Source: DATDFB01 sp035276475
GTDB lineage: Bacteria; Acidobacteriota; Thermoanaerobaculia; Gp7-AA8
Length of the DNA stretch: 64,000 nucleotides
Reading direction: 5' to 3'
Assembly: GCA_035276475.1 (NCBI GenBank)
Contig: DATELQ010000033.1
Location: 1-64,000 of the forward strand
The notes below the pieces were generated by a model. It had not been told where the DNA came from, did no database searches, and saw nothing but the letters and a program-made list of their open reading frames with translations. Numbering within the stretch: the first letter of the stretch is position 1; each line of letters starts with the position of its first letter. The position numbers were made by a program, and so were the translations under genes. This document shows, piece after piece, positions 55,690 through 64,000 of this stretch.

Positions 55690-55955
55690 TCCCGCCGGCC
55701 GGCTTCGCCATCGCGGCGTTGACCGTGATGCTTTGGATCCTCTGGTCCGACTCCGTCCGGCCGCGGCGGGCCTCGCAGGGCATGTACGCGCTGCGCGTCG
55801 CCACCTACCTCGTCGTCAGCGGCGTCCTCATTCTCAACCGCGTCCGTTATCCGCAGTACTTTTCAGGCGGCGCGACTGTTGCGGTCGTCCTGGCCGTTCT
55901 CGTCGGGCTCTTCGGCGCGTTTTGGTTCGGCCGGCGCCTGGTTCGGCGGGTGTGA
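55686..55955 (+). CDS. Small three-helix membrane protein
   Basis: This 89-residue protein has three hydrophobic helices (FAIAALTVMLWILW, MYALRVATYLVVSGVLIL and GATVAVVLAVLVGLFGAFWF) with basic ends. The ATG overlaps the stop of the selenoprotein gene, so it belongs to the same operon. I do not recognise the family. It could anchor or serve the redox proteins, by position only. Confidence 0.7.
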   Translation: MIPPAGFAIAALTVMLWILWSDSVRPRRASQGMYALRVATYLVVSGVLILNRVRYPQYFSGGATVAVVLAVLVGLFGAFWFGRRLVRRV

Positions 55956-56248
55956 CGCATTACGTCCGTGGAGTGACGCGTATTGTTGACTGTGGAAAAA
56001 ATGAGAACCCTATAGACAGCACTCCGGACTTGGTGTAGTCTATTGCACAAGGAGCCCGGCAGGCAGGCGCCTCTTCCGAGCGGGAACTGGATCGAAATGA
56101 ACGGTTGAGTCGACGGGCCTGCGATCTCTCTCTCACGACCGACGACACTCACCACAAGGCCAGCCTCTAGGCCTTGTCATGCAGCCGCCGCCGGGCCCCT
56201 TCTTTCCTTGAAATAACACCTCGGTCGGAGGTGTCTCATGTCGTACAC
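55956..56248 (+). other. Intergenic region before the metalloprotease gene
   Basis: No gene is visible. There is a possible promoter around 55985-56020 (TTGACT with a TATAGA about 19 bases on), a small palindrome AAGGCC...GGCCTT near 56154-56175, and the leader hairpin with a micro-ORF at 56216-56252. Confidence 0.45.
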
Positions 56249-56252
56249 ATGA
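56216..56252 (+). promoter_or_regulatory. Leader hairpin and four-codon micro-ORF
   Basis: ACACCTC (56216-56222) pairs with GAGGTGT (56228-56234), burying a strong GGAGG. That GGAGG is correctly spaced not for the metalloprotease but for an ATG at 56238 that encodes MSYT and stops at TGA 56250-56252. This stop overlaps the metalloprotease ATG (56249), a classic coupling geometry. Confidence 0.45.
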
Positions 56253-58591
56253 AGCGCCTCGTCGTCCTGCTGCTCCTCGCCGCGATCCCGGCGGGCGCTG
56301 CCACGTTCCTCGTCCCCGACGACCGGTCTTTGGTCGATGCCTCGACCGCCATCGTCGTCGCCACGGCGGGCGCGTCGTACACGCGTTTCGCGCCGGGCGG
56401 TTGGATCGAGACTGTGACGTCGATGACCATCGACGAGGCCATCAAAGGCGCAACCGCGAACGCGACCATCGACGTCGTCGAGCTCGGCGGCGTCCTTGGC
56501 GACCGCGGCTACTACGTCTCCGGCGCCCCGCGCTACGACGCCGGCGAGCGCGTGCTCCTCTTCCTAGAGACCAACGACCGGGGCGAGTGGGTGGCGAAGA
56601 ACATGGCCGTGGGCAAGTTCGCCTTCCGCCGCGACGACGCCGGCCGCCGCGTCCTGCTGCGCGACGACGTCGACGGCTTCGGCTACGACGGCGCGCCGTA
56701 CCGCGAGCCGCTGCGCGCTGAGGAGCCGTTTCTGGAGTTCGTGCGGGCGGCGGCGCGGGGGGAGGCTGCGGCGGCCGACTACTTCCTTCCTGTAACGAAG
56801 AGCAACCTCACCACGAACGCCACGGCGGCGCCGGCGTCGACCTACTTGCAGCAGCCCAGCCCCGGGCGCGGCCTCCGCTGGCCGTCCTTTCCGTCGCCCG
56901 TCGTCTTCGTCAGCCACGGCACCCAGCCGGGCGCCGTCAGCGGCGGCCTCACCGCGCTGCAGCGCGGCCTGGCCGCGTGGACGAACGACGGCAACTCCAA
57001 CGTCGTTCTGAGCTACGGCGGGTCCACGTCGACTGCGCACGGCGCGGCCGACGGCGTCACCACCGTGCAGTTCAACGATCCGTCCAATGAGATCGCCGGC
57101 TCCTACCGCGGCGTCGGCGGCGACACCCTCGCGGTCACCAGCGCGTGGTACGACCCGTCGATCACGCACACGTACAACGGCGAGACCTTCTACACGATCG
57201 TCGAAGCCGATCTCGTCGTGCAGGACGGCCTCAGCGGGGCCGGCGTCAGCGGCAATGGCTTCGACCACGTCATCACCCACGAGCTCGGCCACGCCATCGG
57301 CCTGCGCCATTCCGACCAGCCCCCATCGGGCGGCACGAGCACCAGCGCCGCGATCATGAACTCCAGCGTCGCCTTCAACACCGACACGTACGGCTCGAAC
57401 CTGCAGTCGTGGGACCGCGAGGCCCTCGCGGCGGTGTACGGCAGCGGCGCGGGCGCGGGGCAGCCGCCGACGCCGAATCCCGGCCCGACGCCGCAGCCGC
57501 CGCCCGCGTGCAATCCGGTCACGATCACCGCGCAGCCGGTCTCCGCGCCGCTCGCCGGCAGCGAAGTGACGATGACCGTCGGCGTGAGCGGCGATCTCCC
57601 GGTCGCGTACCAGTGGTACATCGGCGCGAAGGGGAACACCGCGAATCCGATCGGCGGCGAGACCCATCCGGCGCTCAGCGTGTCGCCGAAGGTGACGACG
57701 ACGTATTGGGCGCGCGTGACGAACTCCTGCGGCGTCGCCGACAGCGACGCGGCGACCGTCACGGTCAACGGCTGCCCCGGCGTCGCCATCACGTCGCTGA
57801 CGTCGAGCGCCTCGGCCGTGCTGGAAGGCGCGAGCGTGACGCTCACCGTCGCCGCGGCCGGCGGCAACGTCGGCTATCAATGGTTCAACGGCACGAGCGC
57901 GCTCGCCGGCCAGACCGGGACGACACTCGTCGTCCGCCCGGCGGCGACGACGTCGTATTGGGTGCGCGTGACGAATACGTGCGGCGCGACGCTCGACAGC
58001 GACGTCGTCGTCATCGCCGTCACCCCGTGCGACGCGCCGGAAATTCTCGTGCAGCCGGTCGGCGGCAATGTTCTGAGCGGCACGACCGGCGTGCTCGCCG
58101 CGATCGAGAGCGGCTCGCCGACGCTGCGCTATCAGTGGTACGAAGGCCCGCGCAGTGACACGTCGCGGCCGCTGTCGAACGCGAGCCTCGCCTCGATGAC
58201 GACGCTGACGCTCCTGAGCGGCGCGACGTCGTACTGGCTGCGCATCACGAACGACTGCGGCTCCGTCGACAGCGACGCCGTGACGATGACGGTCGTGAAC
58301 TCGTGCACGCCGCCCGCAATCGTCGCGCAGCCGTCGGCGGTGAGCGTGAGCTCGGGCACGAGCGCGCGCCTCACGATCGCCGCCACCGGCGCGTCGCTGT
58401 CGTACCAGTGGTACCAGGGCCCGCTCCTCGACTTCACCAAGCCGGTCGGGCGGAGCTCGCCGACGCTCCTCACCGCACCGATCAGCGCCCCGACGCAGTT
58501 CTGGGTGCGCGTCTCGTCGGCGTGCGGCACGGTCAGCAGCGCCGTTATCAATGTCGCGCCGGCGGCGCGGCGGCGCGCGGCGAAGCCGTAG
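56249..58591 (+). CDS. Secreted matrixin-like zinc metalloprotease with Ig-like repeats
   Basis: This 780-residue protein has a signal peptide (LVVLLLLAAIPAGAA). A catalytic domain follows with HELGHAIGLRH (zinc ligands from His344) and a Met-turn-like AAIMNSSVAF, as in M10/matrixin-type metzincins. A Pro-rich linker comes next, then four Ig-like repeats of about 90 residues. Each repeat has a YQW[YF] core and a YW[AV]R or FWVR strand followed by a Cys (TNSCG, TNTCG, TNDCG, SSACG). The preceding region has a DUF-like beta domain. It is likely exported and cell-surface or secreted. Its end overlaps the convergent gene by 44 bases. Confidence 0.87.
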   Translation: MKRLVVLLLLAAIPAGAATFLVPDDRSLVDASTAIVVATAGASYTRFAPGGWIETVTSMTIDEAIKGATANATIDVVELGGVLGDRGYYVSGAPRYDAGERVLLFLETNDRGEWVAKNMAVGKFAFRRDDAGRRVLLRDDVDGFGYDGAPYREPLRAEEPFLEFVRAAARGEAAAADYFLPVTKSNLTTNATAAPASTYLQQPSPGRGLRWPSFPSPVVFVSHGTQPGAVSGGLTALQRGLAAWTNDGNSNVVLSYGGSTSTAHGAADGVTTVQFNDPSNEIAGSYRGVGGDTLAVTSAWYDPSITHTYNGETFYTIVEADLVVQDGLSGAGVSGNGFDHVITHELGHAIGLRHSDQPPSGGTSTSAAIMNSSVAFNTDTYGSNLQSWDREALAAVYGSGAGAGQPPTPNPGPTPQPPPACNPVTITAQPVSAPLAGSEVTMTVGVSGDLPVAYQWYIGAKGNTANPIGGETHPALSVSPKVTTTYWARVTNSCGVADSDAATVTVNGCPGVAITSLTSSASAVLEGASVTLTVAAAGGNVGYQWFNGTSALAGQTGTTLVVRPAATTSYWVRVTNTCGATLDSDVVVIAVTPCDAPEILVQPVGGNVLSGTTGVLAAIESGSPTLRYQWYEGPRSDTSRPLSNASLASMTTLTLLSGATSYWLRITNDCGSVDSDAVTMTVVNSCTPPAIVAQPSAVSVSSGTSARLTIAATGASLSYQWYQGPLLDFTKPVGRSSPTLLTAPISAPTQFWVRVSSACGTVSSAVINVAPAARRRAAKP

Positions 58592-58973
58592 CGTTGTTGT
58601 CGAGCCGATACCGCTGCATCTCGTCGTACCTCGGCGTCAGCGTCGCGATCGTGCACGACGACGGCGTGATGTCGTACGTGGTATCGAAGTCCTCGTAGTT
58701 GCGCGCGCGCCACATCGTCCCCTCGGGATCGACGACGATGGAGCGCCCCGTCGCGCCGCGGAAGATGTGCGAGCCGTCCGTGCCGGTGAACGCCGTGTAC
58801 GTCCACGGCCGCTCTTCCGGGTGCGCGCGCATGAACTCTTCGATCTCGTTCAGCAGTTGCGCGAACAGCGCGGCGCGCGCGTGCGGCTCGGCCTGCAGCG
58901 CCGAGGCGATGGCGTCGCGCAGCATGGCGTCGGCGGGGGAGGTCAGGACGCCCGTGATGAGCGGCTCGGACAT
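58548..58973 (-). CDS. Hypothetical cytoplasmic protein
   Basis: This 141-residue protein (MSEPLITGVLTSPADAMLRD...) has a helical first half (SALQAEPHARAALFAQLLNEIEEFM) and a beta-rich second half with IFRGATGRSIVVDPEGTMWRARN. No signal or membrane segment is present. I do not recognise the family. It is divergent from the kinase gene with 30 bases between starts, and overlaps the metalloprotease gene tail to tail. Confidence 0.65.
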   Translation of the reverse strand: MSEPLITGVLTSPADAMLRDAIASALQAEPHARAALFAQLLNEIEEFMRAHPEERPWTYTAFTGTDGSHIFRGATGRSIVVDPEGTMWRARNYEDFDTTYDITPSSCTIATLTPRYDEMQRYRLDNNATASPRAAAPPARH

Positions 58974-59003
58974 TGCGGCTATCGTGGCATCATTCCCGGA
59001 AAC

Positions 59004-61556
59004 ATGACAATCGTTCCCGGTACGCGGCTCGGCCCGTACGAGATCGTCGCGCGCATCGGCGCGGGCGGGATGGGGGAGGTCTGGCGCGCCCGCGACACGC
59101 GCCTCGACCGCAGCGTGGCCATCAAGATCGTCCCGCCGGAGCTGGCGCAGCGCTTCGAGCGCGAGGCGAAGACGATCTCGCAGCTCAACCACCCGCACAT
59201 CTGCGTGCTGCACGACGTCGGCGAGAACTACCTGGTCATGGAGCTCCTCGACGGCGAGACCCTCGCCGACCGCGTCGCCAAAGGACCGCTGCCGCTTGCC
59301 GACGCCATCCGCTACGGCATCCAGATCGCCGGCGCGCTCGACCGCGCGCACCACGCCGGCATCGTCCATCGCGATCTGAAGCCGGGCAACATCATGATCA
59401 CGAAGACGGGCGCGAAGCTGCTCGACTTCGGGCTGGCCAAGAACATCGCCTCGGCCGTGACGGTCGACGGGCCGACGGTGCAGAAAGATCTGACCGCCGA
59501 GGGAACGATTGTCGGGACGTTCCAGTACATGGCGCCGGAGCAGCTCGAAGGCGCCGACGCTGACGCCCGCACCGACATCTTCGCCCTCGGCGCGGTGCTG
59601 TACGAGATGGTCACCGGCCGGCGCGCCTTCATGGGGAAGACGCGCACGTCGCTCATCGCCGCGATCGTGGCGGGGACGCCGGCGCCGATCCGCGAGGCGC
59701 AGCCGCTGGCGCCGTCGGCGCTGGACCATGTGATCACGACGTGCATCGAGAAAGATCCGGACAAGCGCTGGCAGAGCGCGCGCGACGTCGCCAACGAGCT
59801 GACGTGGATTGCGGGTGCGGCGACGGAGCCGGGCGCGGTGCGGAAGGCGAGCCGCGTCTGGCCGATCATCGCGGTGGTGCTCGCGCTGCTCGCCATCGGC
59901 GAGGCGGTGAAACTACTCCTCGATCGCGCGGCGCCGCAGGCGCAACAGGCGTTGTCGATCCTGCCGCCGCGAGGACAGGGGTTCGAAGGGGCGGTGGTCA
60001 TCGCGCCCGACGGACGCTCTGTCGCGTTCGCGGCGTACGGCGACGGCGGCTTCTCGATCTGGGTTCGTCGCCTCGGCGAGTCGACCGCCACGAAGATCGC
60101 CACGGTCGAGCGTTACGTGCAGCTGTTCTGGTCTCCCGACTCGAAGCGGCTCGGCTACCTCAACGCCGGCAAGATCATGATCGTCCCAGCGTCCGGCGGG
60201 CAGCCGGACGTCATCGCCACGTACGGCGGCTACGGCGTCGGCGCGGCATGGTCGCGCCGCGGCCAGATCCTGTTCGCGCCGAAGTTCGGCGAGGGGTTGT
60301 ATCGCGTCGCCGCCACGGGAGACGAGCCGGTGCGGGTGACGTCGCTCGACACGCGGCGCGGCGAGACGCTGCACGGCCATCCCGTATTTCTCGACGACGG
60401 CGAGCGCTTCCTCTATCTCGTCCACACGACGGGCGAGGCGCGCAATGAGATCTGGGCCGCCTCCATCGGCGGCGGCGAGCGCAAGCGCATTCTCGACGCG
60501 GATGCCCTCGAGGGGGTCTGGAACGGCTGGCTGCTGGCGGTGCGCAACGGCGCATTGTTCGCGCAGCGCTTCGACGCGAAGACTCTGGCCGTTTCCGGCG
60601 AGCCGCGGAAGATCGCCGACGATGTCTTCTACGACGAGGGGCGATGCACCGCGTTCACGAGCGTCTCGGACGACGGAGCGATCGTCTACCGTCCCTGGCA
60701 GTCGGTCGCGTACGACTTCGGCTGGTACGACGACAGCGGACGGCTCCTGCAGAAGCTCTTCACCCAGGAGGCCGCCAACGGCAACTTCGAGCTCGCGCCC
60801 GACGACTCGGCAGTGGCCCTCGAAGTCTCCGACCGGCGCAAGGGGGCGAAGGACATCGTGGTGCGCGACCTCTCCCGCGGCGTCGTCACGCGCATCACCA
60901 GCGGCCTCGCCAACAACATTCAATTGGCGTGGGCGCCGGACCGCAGCCGCATCTTCTACTCCTCCGACCGCAACGGCCTGTTCGACATCTACGCGCAGAG
61001 CGACGACGGCATGAGCGTCGCGCAGCCGGTATGGACGGGCGGCGATGACAAATATCCATGCTCCGTCTCGCCGGACGGCAAGACGCTCCTGGCCTTCCGG
61101 ATGACGGCGAAAACCCGCGAGGATCTCTGGATCGTCCCGCTCGACGGCGGCGCGCCGCGGCCGTGGATCGTCACGCCCGAAAGCGAGATTCAGGCGCGCT
61201 TCTCGCCCGACGGGACGTGGGCGGCGTACAGCTCCAACCGCTCCGGCCGCTGGGAGGTCTACGTCGCCCCGTTTCCCGACGGCCGTTCCATTCAGGTCTC
61301 CACCGAAGGCGGCAGCGGCCCGGTGTGGAACCGCGACGCGTCGCGCCTCTTCTATGGAAACGGCCGCACCATCTACGCCGTGACCGTGAAGCGCAATGGC
61401 AAGACCGCGGAGATCGGCGCGTCCGTCGCGATCTCCACCAGCCCCCAGTCGCTGAGAGACTGCGTGCGCAGCATGACCGCGGAGCGATTCCTCTGTGAGA
61501 CGGTCGCCGATCCGCGCGACACTGTGAGAGTGGCGAACTACCTGAAAGGTTGGTAG
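59004..61556 (+). CDS. Ser/Thr protein kinase with membrane segment and PD40/TolB-like propeller
   Basis: This 850-residue protein has an N-terminal Hanks-type kinase: GAGGMGEV (residues 19-26), Lys41 in VAIK, HRDLKPGN (122-129), DFG (141-143), and the APE-like MAPEQLEG. One membrane helix lies near residues 285-305 (IIAVVLALLAIGEAVKLLL). The outer part is a beta-propeller of PD40-type repeats (VIAPDGRSVAFAAYG, WSPDSKRLGYL, FSPDGTWAAYSSNRSG). This fusion is abundant in Acidobacteriota. The propeller probably senses an external ligand and the kinase signals inside. All catalytic residues are present. Confidence 0.93.
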   Translation: MTIVPGTRLGPYEIVARIGAGGMGEVWRARDTRLDRSVAIKIVPPELAQRFEREAKTISQLNHPHICVLHDVGENYLVMELLDGETLADRVAKGPLPLADAIRYGIQIAGALDRAHHAGIVHRDLKPGNIMITKTGAKLLDFGLAKNIASAVTVDGPTVQKDLTAEGTIVGTFQYMAPEQLEGADADARTDIFALGAVLYEMVTGRRAFMGKTRTSLIAAIVAGTPAPIREAQPLAPSALDHVITTCIEKDPDKRWQSARDVANELTWIAGAATEPGAVRKASRVWPIIAVVLALLAIGEAVKLLLDRAAPQAQQALSILPPRGQGFEGAVVIAPDGRSVAFAAYGDGGFSIWVRRLGESTATKIATVERYVQLFWSPDSKRLGYLNAGKIMIVPASGGQPDVIATYGGYGVGAAWSRRGQILFAPKFGEGLYRVAATGDEPVRVTSLDTRRGETLHGHPVFLDDGERFLYLVHTTGEARNEIWAASIGGGERKRILDADALEGVWNGWLLAVRNGALFAQRFDAKTLAVSGEPRKIADDVFYDEGRCTAFTSVSDDGAIVYRPWQSVAYDFGWYDDSGRLLQKLFTQEAANGNFELAPDDSAVALEVSDRRKGAKDIVVRDLSRGVVTRITSGLANNIQLAWAPDRSRIFYSSDRNGLFDIYAQSDDGMSVAQPVWTGGDDKYPCSVSPDGKTLLAFRMTAKTREDLWIVPLDGGAPRPWIVTPESEIQARFSPDGTWAAYSSNRSGRWEVYVAPFPDGRSIQVSTEGGSGPVWNRDASRLFYGNGRTIYAVTVKRNGKTAEIGASVAISTSPQSLRDCVRSMTAERFLCETVADPRDTVRVANYLKGW

Positions 61557-61568
61557 CTTGCGCGCCGC

Positions 61569-63884
61569 ATGTCCCTCCTCCTCTACACCGCGACGGCGGC
61601 GGTCGTCCTGTTCTTCGTCCGCCGCCGCATCTCCCGCGCCGCGGCGATCGTCTTGTTTCTCCTGCCGTTCTGCTTCGTCGGCCGCGCCCTCCTGACCGAC
61701 AACGTCTACGGCCCCGTCGACGCGCCGTACGTCACCGAGCCATTGAAAGGCATGCGCGAGCCGATGGGCATGCCGGAGATTCACAACGGCGTCATCTCCG
61801 ACCTCTACGCGCAGATGATCCCGTGGCGCAAAGCCGTGCAGTACGCCTACAGCCACGGGCAGTGGCCGGTGTGGAACCCGTTCATCCTCTCCGGATCGCT
61901 CCTCGCCGCGTCGGCGCAGCCGGCCGTCTACTCGCCGTTCACGCTCCTCGCGCTGCTGCTGCCGGTCGCGAAAGGGCTGACGTTCTCCGCCGCCATCACC
62001 TTCTTCATCGCCGGCTTCGGCGCGTTCTTGTTTGCGCGCGAGCTCGGCTGCCGCGAAGGCGTGGCCCTCTTCGCCGCCGCCGGCTGGATGTACGCGAAGG
62101 CCATGGCCTTCTTCGTCCTCTGGGCCATCGGCGGCTCGTGGGCCCTCTTTCCGCTCGTCATGCTCGGCACGCGGCGCTGCGTGCGCGCGCCGTCGCTGCG
62201 CTCCGCGGCGCTGTTGTGTCTCGCGCTCGTCCTCCTCGTCTTCGCCGGGCATCCGGAGACGCTGCTGCACGAGATCTTCGTCGGCGCGGTCTACGGCGCC
62301 GTCGAGCTCGCGCGCGTCCGTCGCGACGTTCTCCGCGCCCTCGGCAGCGCCGTCGCTGCGGGCGTCGTCGCCCTCGGTCTCACGGCGATCTACATCCTGC
62401 CAATCGTCGAGGCGGCGCCGCAGACCGCGGAGCACCCTTTTCGCGTCGAGGTGTGGTCGAAGGTGACGCACGCGGCGACGAACAGCGAGGCGGCGGCGCG
62501 GATGCTGACGGACATCTTTGCGTTCCTGCATGGGCATCGATGGGAGTGGGGCGACGTCCACTCCTTCCCCCTCGACACCACCGCGCCCGACAGCGTCGTC
62601 CTGGCCATGGCCATCTTCGCCATCTGGCGCATCCGCAGCGGTGACACCTGGTTCTTCGGCGCGCTGGCGCTCTTCGGATTCCTGGCGCGCTCGGCGTGGA
62701 AGCCGGTGTCCGACGCCATCCAGAAGCTGCCGATGTTCGACATCACCATCAACGAGCGCTTTGCCTTCGCCGGCGCGTTCGCGCTCGTCATCCTCGCGGC
62801 CCTCGGACTGGAGTGGGCGATCGAGCGCCGCGACCGCGCCTTCGGATTCACGATGGCGGCGGCTCTCTTCGCCTACCTCGGCGGCTGGGCCTTGCTGCGC
62901 CGCGCCGACATCGTCTCCACGCAGATCCTCGACTGGGGCCGCTTCTCGTACTTCGGCGAGGTCGGCTGCCTCGCTCTCGCGGCGCTCCTCGCCGTACTGC
63001 GGCCGCGCGCCCTCGTGCCGCTCCTCGTCGGCGTCCTCCTGCTGCAGCACGTCTGCGAAGAAAGCGACATCTATCCGACCGTCCCCGCCAGCGCCGCGTA
63101 TCCGCCGGTGCCGATGTTCGCGCCGATGTACAAAGTGAAGGAGCCGTTCCGCATCGTCGCGCACGCGCACGGCTTCATCCCCGGCACGGCCGCGCTGTAC
63201 GAGCTCGAAGACGTGCGCGGCTACGAGGCGCTGACGTTCGCGCGCTACATCGAGACGTACCGGCTCTGGTGCGTGGCGCAGTCGGTCTGGTTCAACCGCA
63301 TCGACGAGTTCAAGCCCTTCCTCTCCTTTCTCAACGTCCGCTTCGCCGTCGCCGGCGACGCGCCGGTGCCGAAGGGGTGGCACCTCGTCGGAAAGCAGCG
63401 CGGCACGCAGCTCTTCGAGAACGACCAGGTGATCGAGCGCGCCTTCCTGCCGCGGCGTGTGCGCGTCGGCCTCCCCGACGGCGACGCCTTGAACGAGATG
63501 GCCGACGCGACGGACTTCCGCGACACCGCCTGGATCAAGGCGCCGCTGCCGCAGCAGGAGTTCGCCAACGGCACCGGACGGCTGCGCATCGAGCGCGCCG
63601 GCAATGGATTCGCCATCGACGCCGACATGGACTCGAACGGCTGGATCGTCATCTCCGAGCCGGCCTGGAAGGGGTGGCGCGCCTACATCGACGGCCGCCG
63701 CGTGCAGATGTTTTTCGCCAACGAGGCGTTCCTCGGTCTCCACGTTCCCGCCGGCCACCACGCCGTCCGCCTCGTCTATCTGCCCGACGGCTTCGTGCGC
63801 GGCCGGGCCATCTCCTTCGCCACGGCGCTTTTTGTGATCGGGATTACTGTTTGGATGCGCCTGAGACGTAAAATCACTCACTAG
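61569..63884 (+). CDS. YfhO-family polytopic membrane protein
   Basis: This 771-residue protein has about a dozen membrane helices in its first 520 residues. Conserved early loops include DLYAQMIPWRKAVQYAYSHGQWPVWNPF and SGSLLAASAQPAVYSP. A soluble C-terminal part contains ERAFLPRRVRV and VISEPAWKGWRAYIDGRRV. This is the order of the YfhO (GT-C-like) family, which transfers sugars to wall or lipid acceptors in Firmicutes. The substrate here is unknown. It starts 12 bases after the kinase gene and may be co-transcribed. Confidence 0.85.
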   Translation: MSLLLYTATAAVVLFFVRRRISRAAAIVLFLLPFCFVGRALLTDNVYGPVDAPYVTEPLKGMREPMGMPEIHNGVISDLYAQMIPWRKAVQYAYSHGQWPVWNPFILSGSLLAASAQPAVYSPFTLLALLLPVAKGLTFSAAITFFIAGFGAFLFARELGCREGVALFAAAGWMYAKAMAFFVLWAIGGSWALFPLVMLGTRRCVRAPSLRSAALLCLALVLLVFAGHPETLLHEIFVGAVYGAVELARVRRDVLRALGSAVAAGVVALGLTAIYILPIVEAAPQTAEHPFRVEVWSKVTHAATNSEAAARMLTDIFAFLHGHRWEWGDVHSFPLDTTAPDSVVLAMAIFAIWRIRSGDTWFFGALALFGFLARSAWKPVSDAIQKLPMFDITINERFAFAGAFALVILAALGLEWAIERRDRAFGFTMAAALFAYLGGWALLRRADIVSTQILDWGRFSYFGEVGCLALAALLAVLRPRALVPLLVGVLLLQHVCEESDIYPTVPASAAYPPVPMFAPMYKVKEPFRIVAHAHGFIPGTAALYELEDVRGYEALTFARYIETYRLWCVAQSVWFNRIDEFKPFLSFLNVRFAVAGDAPVPKGWHLVGKQRGTQLFENDQVIERAFLPRRVRVGLPDGDALNEMADATDFRDTAWIKAPLPQQEFANGTGRLRIERAGNGFAIDADMDSNGWIVISEPAWKGWRAYIDGRRVQMFFANEAFLGLHVPAGHHAVRLVYLPDGFVRGRAISFATALFVIGITVWMRLRRKITH

Positions 63885-63908
63885 TCCGTAAAAACTGAGA
63901 GGGTCCCC

Positions 63909-64000
63909 GTGCGTCTCAAGCTAGCTTTTCTCGTGTCGTTTCTCGCCGTCGTTGTGCCGCTGCACGCTGCCGTCGTCATCGCTCCGTCCGACGAGACGAT
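63909..64000 (+). CDS. Truncated gene: exported protein, N-terminus only
   Basis: A GTG at 63909 preceded by GAGAGGG opens a frame that runs off the window: VRLKLAFLVSFLAVVVPLHA is a clear signal peptide with a cleavage site after HA. Only about 30 residues are visible, so the product cannot be named. Confidence 0.6.
   Translation, partial: MRLKLAFLVSFLAVVVPLHAAVVIAPSDET

Noticed and set aside
59913..63881. 1322-codon minus-strand frame opposite the kinase and YfhO genes
   Set aside because: Its composition is typical of antisense frames in GC-rich genes. The plus strand has full kinase motifs and membrane helices.

Overview
The window is GC-rich bacterial chromosome with short intergenic gaps, many ATGA-type overlaps and few mobile genes. 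A Ser/Thr kinase fused through one membrane segment to a beta-propeller, several prolyl-oligopeptidase, propeller and VCBS-type secreted proteins, and a complete type IV pilus assembly operon fit Acidobacteriota or a close relative. That placement rests on gene style only and is an inference.

Layout. 1-2.5 kb (minus): ABC exporter plus a truncated sensor kinase. 2.6-6.0: succinate dehydrogenase sdhCAB. 6.0-8.1: M28 peptidase and an Asp/Glu racemase-family protein. 8.2-13.3 (minus): DUF4142 lipoprotein, two PLP aminotransferases, a C39-like/TPR lipoprotein (PA2778 type) and three tandem PA2779-type proteins. 13.5-15.9: RelA/SpoT and ribosomal protein L28. 16.0-24.4: pilMNOPQ followed by two secreted lipoproteins and a terminator. 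24.4-27.6: TPR protein, roadblock/LC7 protein, accB, accC. 27.6-33.2: a phased palindromic array, then an orphan protein, hydrolases, MsrA, alpha-carbonic anhydrase, shikimate kinase and a phosphoesterase. 33.4-47.7: FecR/DUF6600-like protein, MscS-cNMP channel, NtrC-type regulator, S9 peptidase, SDR, DUF1697, and a BNR protein with a MoaD/ThiS partner. 47.7-49.8: frameshifted FG-GAP gene. 49.95-54.54: a 4.6-kb island bounded by 47-bp direct copies of the 3' half of tRNA-Ala(GGC). 54.6-56.0: a small redox operon. 56.2-64.0: matrixin-like metalloprotease, kinase-propeller protein, YfhO-family protein and a truncated gene.

The most notable feature is at 55342-55689. This is an ArsC/Spx-family gene whose catalytic cysteine codon is an in-frame TGA. 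A 7-bp hairpin with a GGUC loop follows it at the spacing of a bacterial SECIS element, so it is very probably a selenoprotein (UxxC) that ordinary gene calling would miss. It overlaps a BFD-like [2Fe-2S] gene and a small membrane protein gene.

Other structure not explained by genes: (i) a 110-bp inverted-repeat element present twice, one copy translated inside pilP; (ii) six palindromic units at 42-bp pitch after accC; (iii) four intergenic hairpins built from different repeated short words; (iv) four exact TAnnnT-N6-start-codon arrangements suggesting leaderless transcripts; (v) a start codon in the loop of a perfect 12-bp hairpin.
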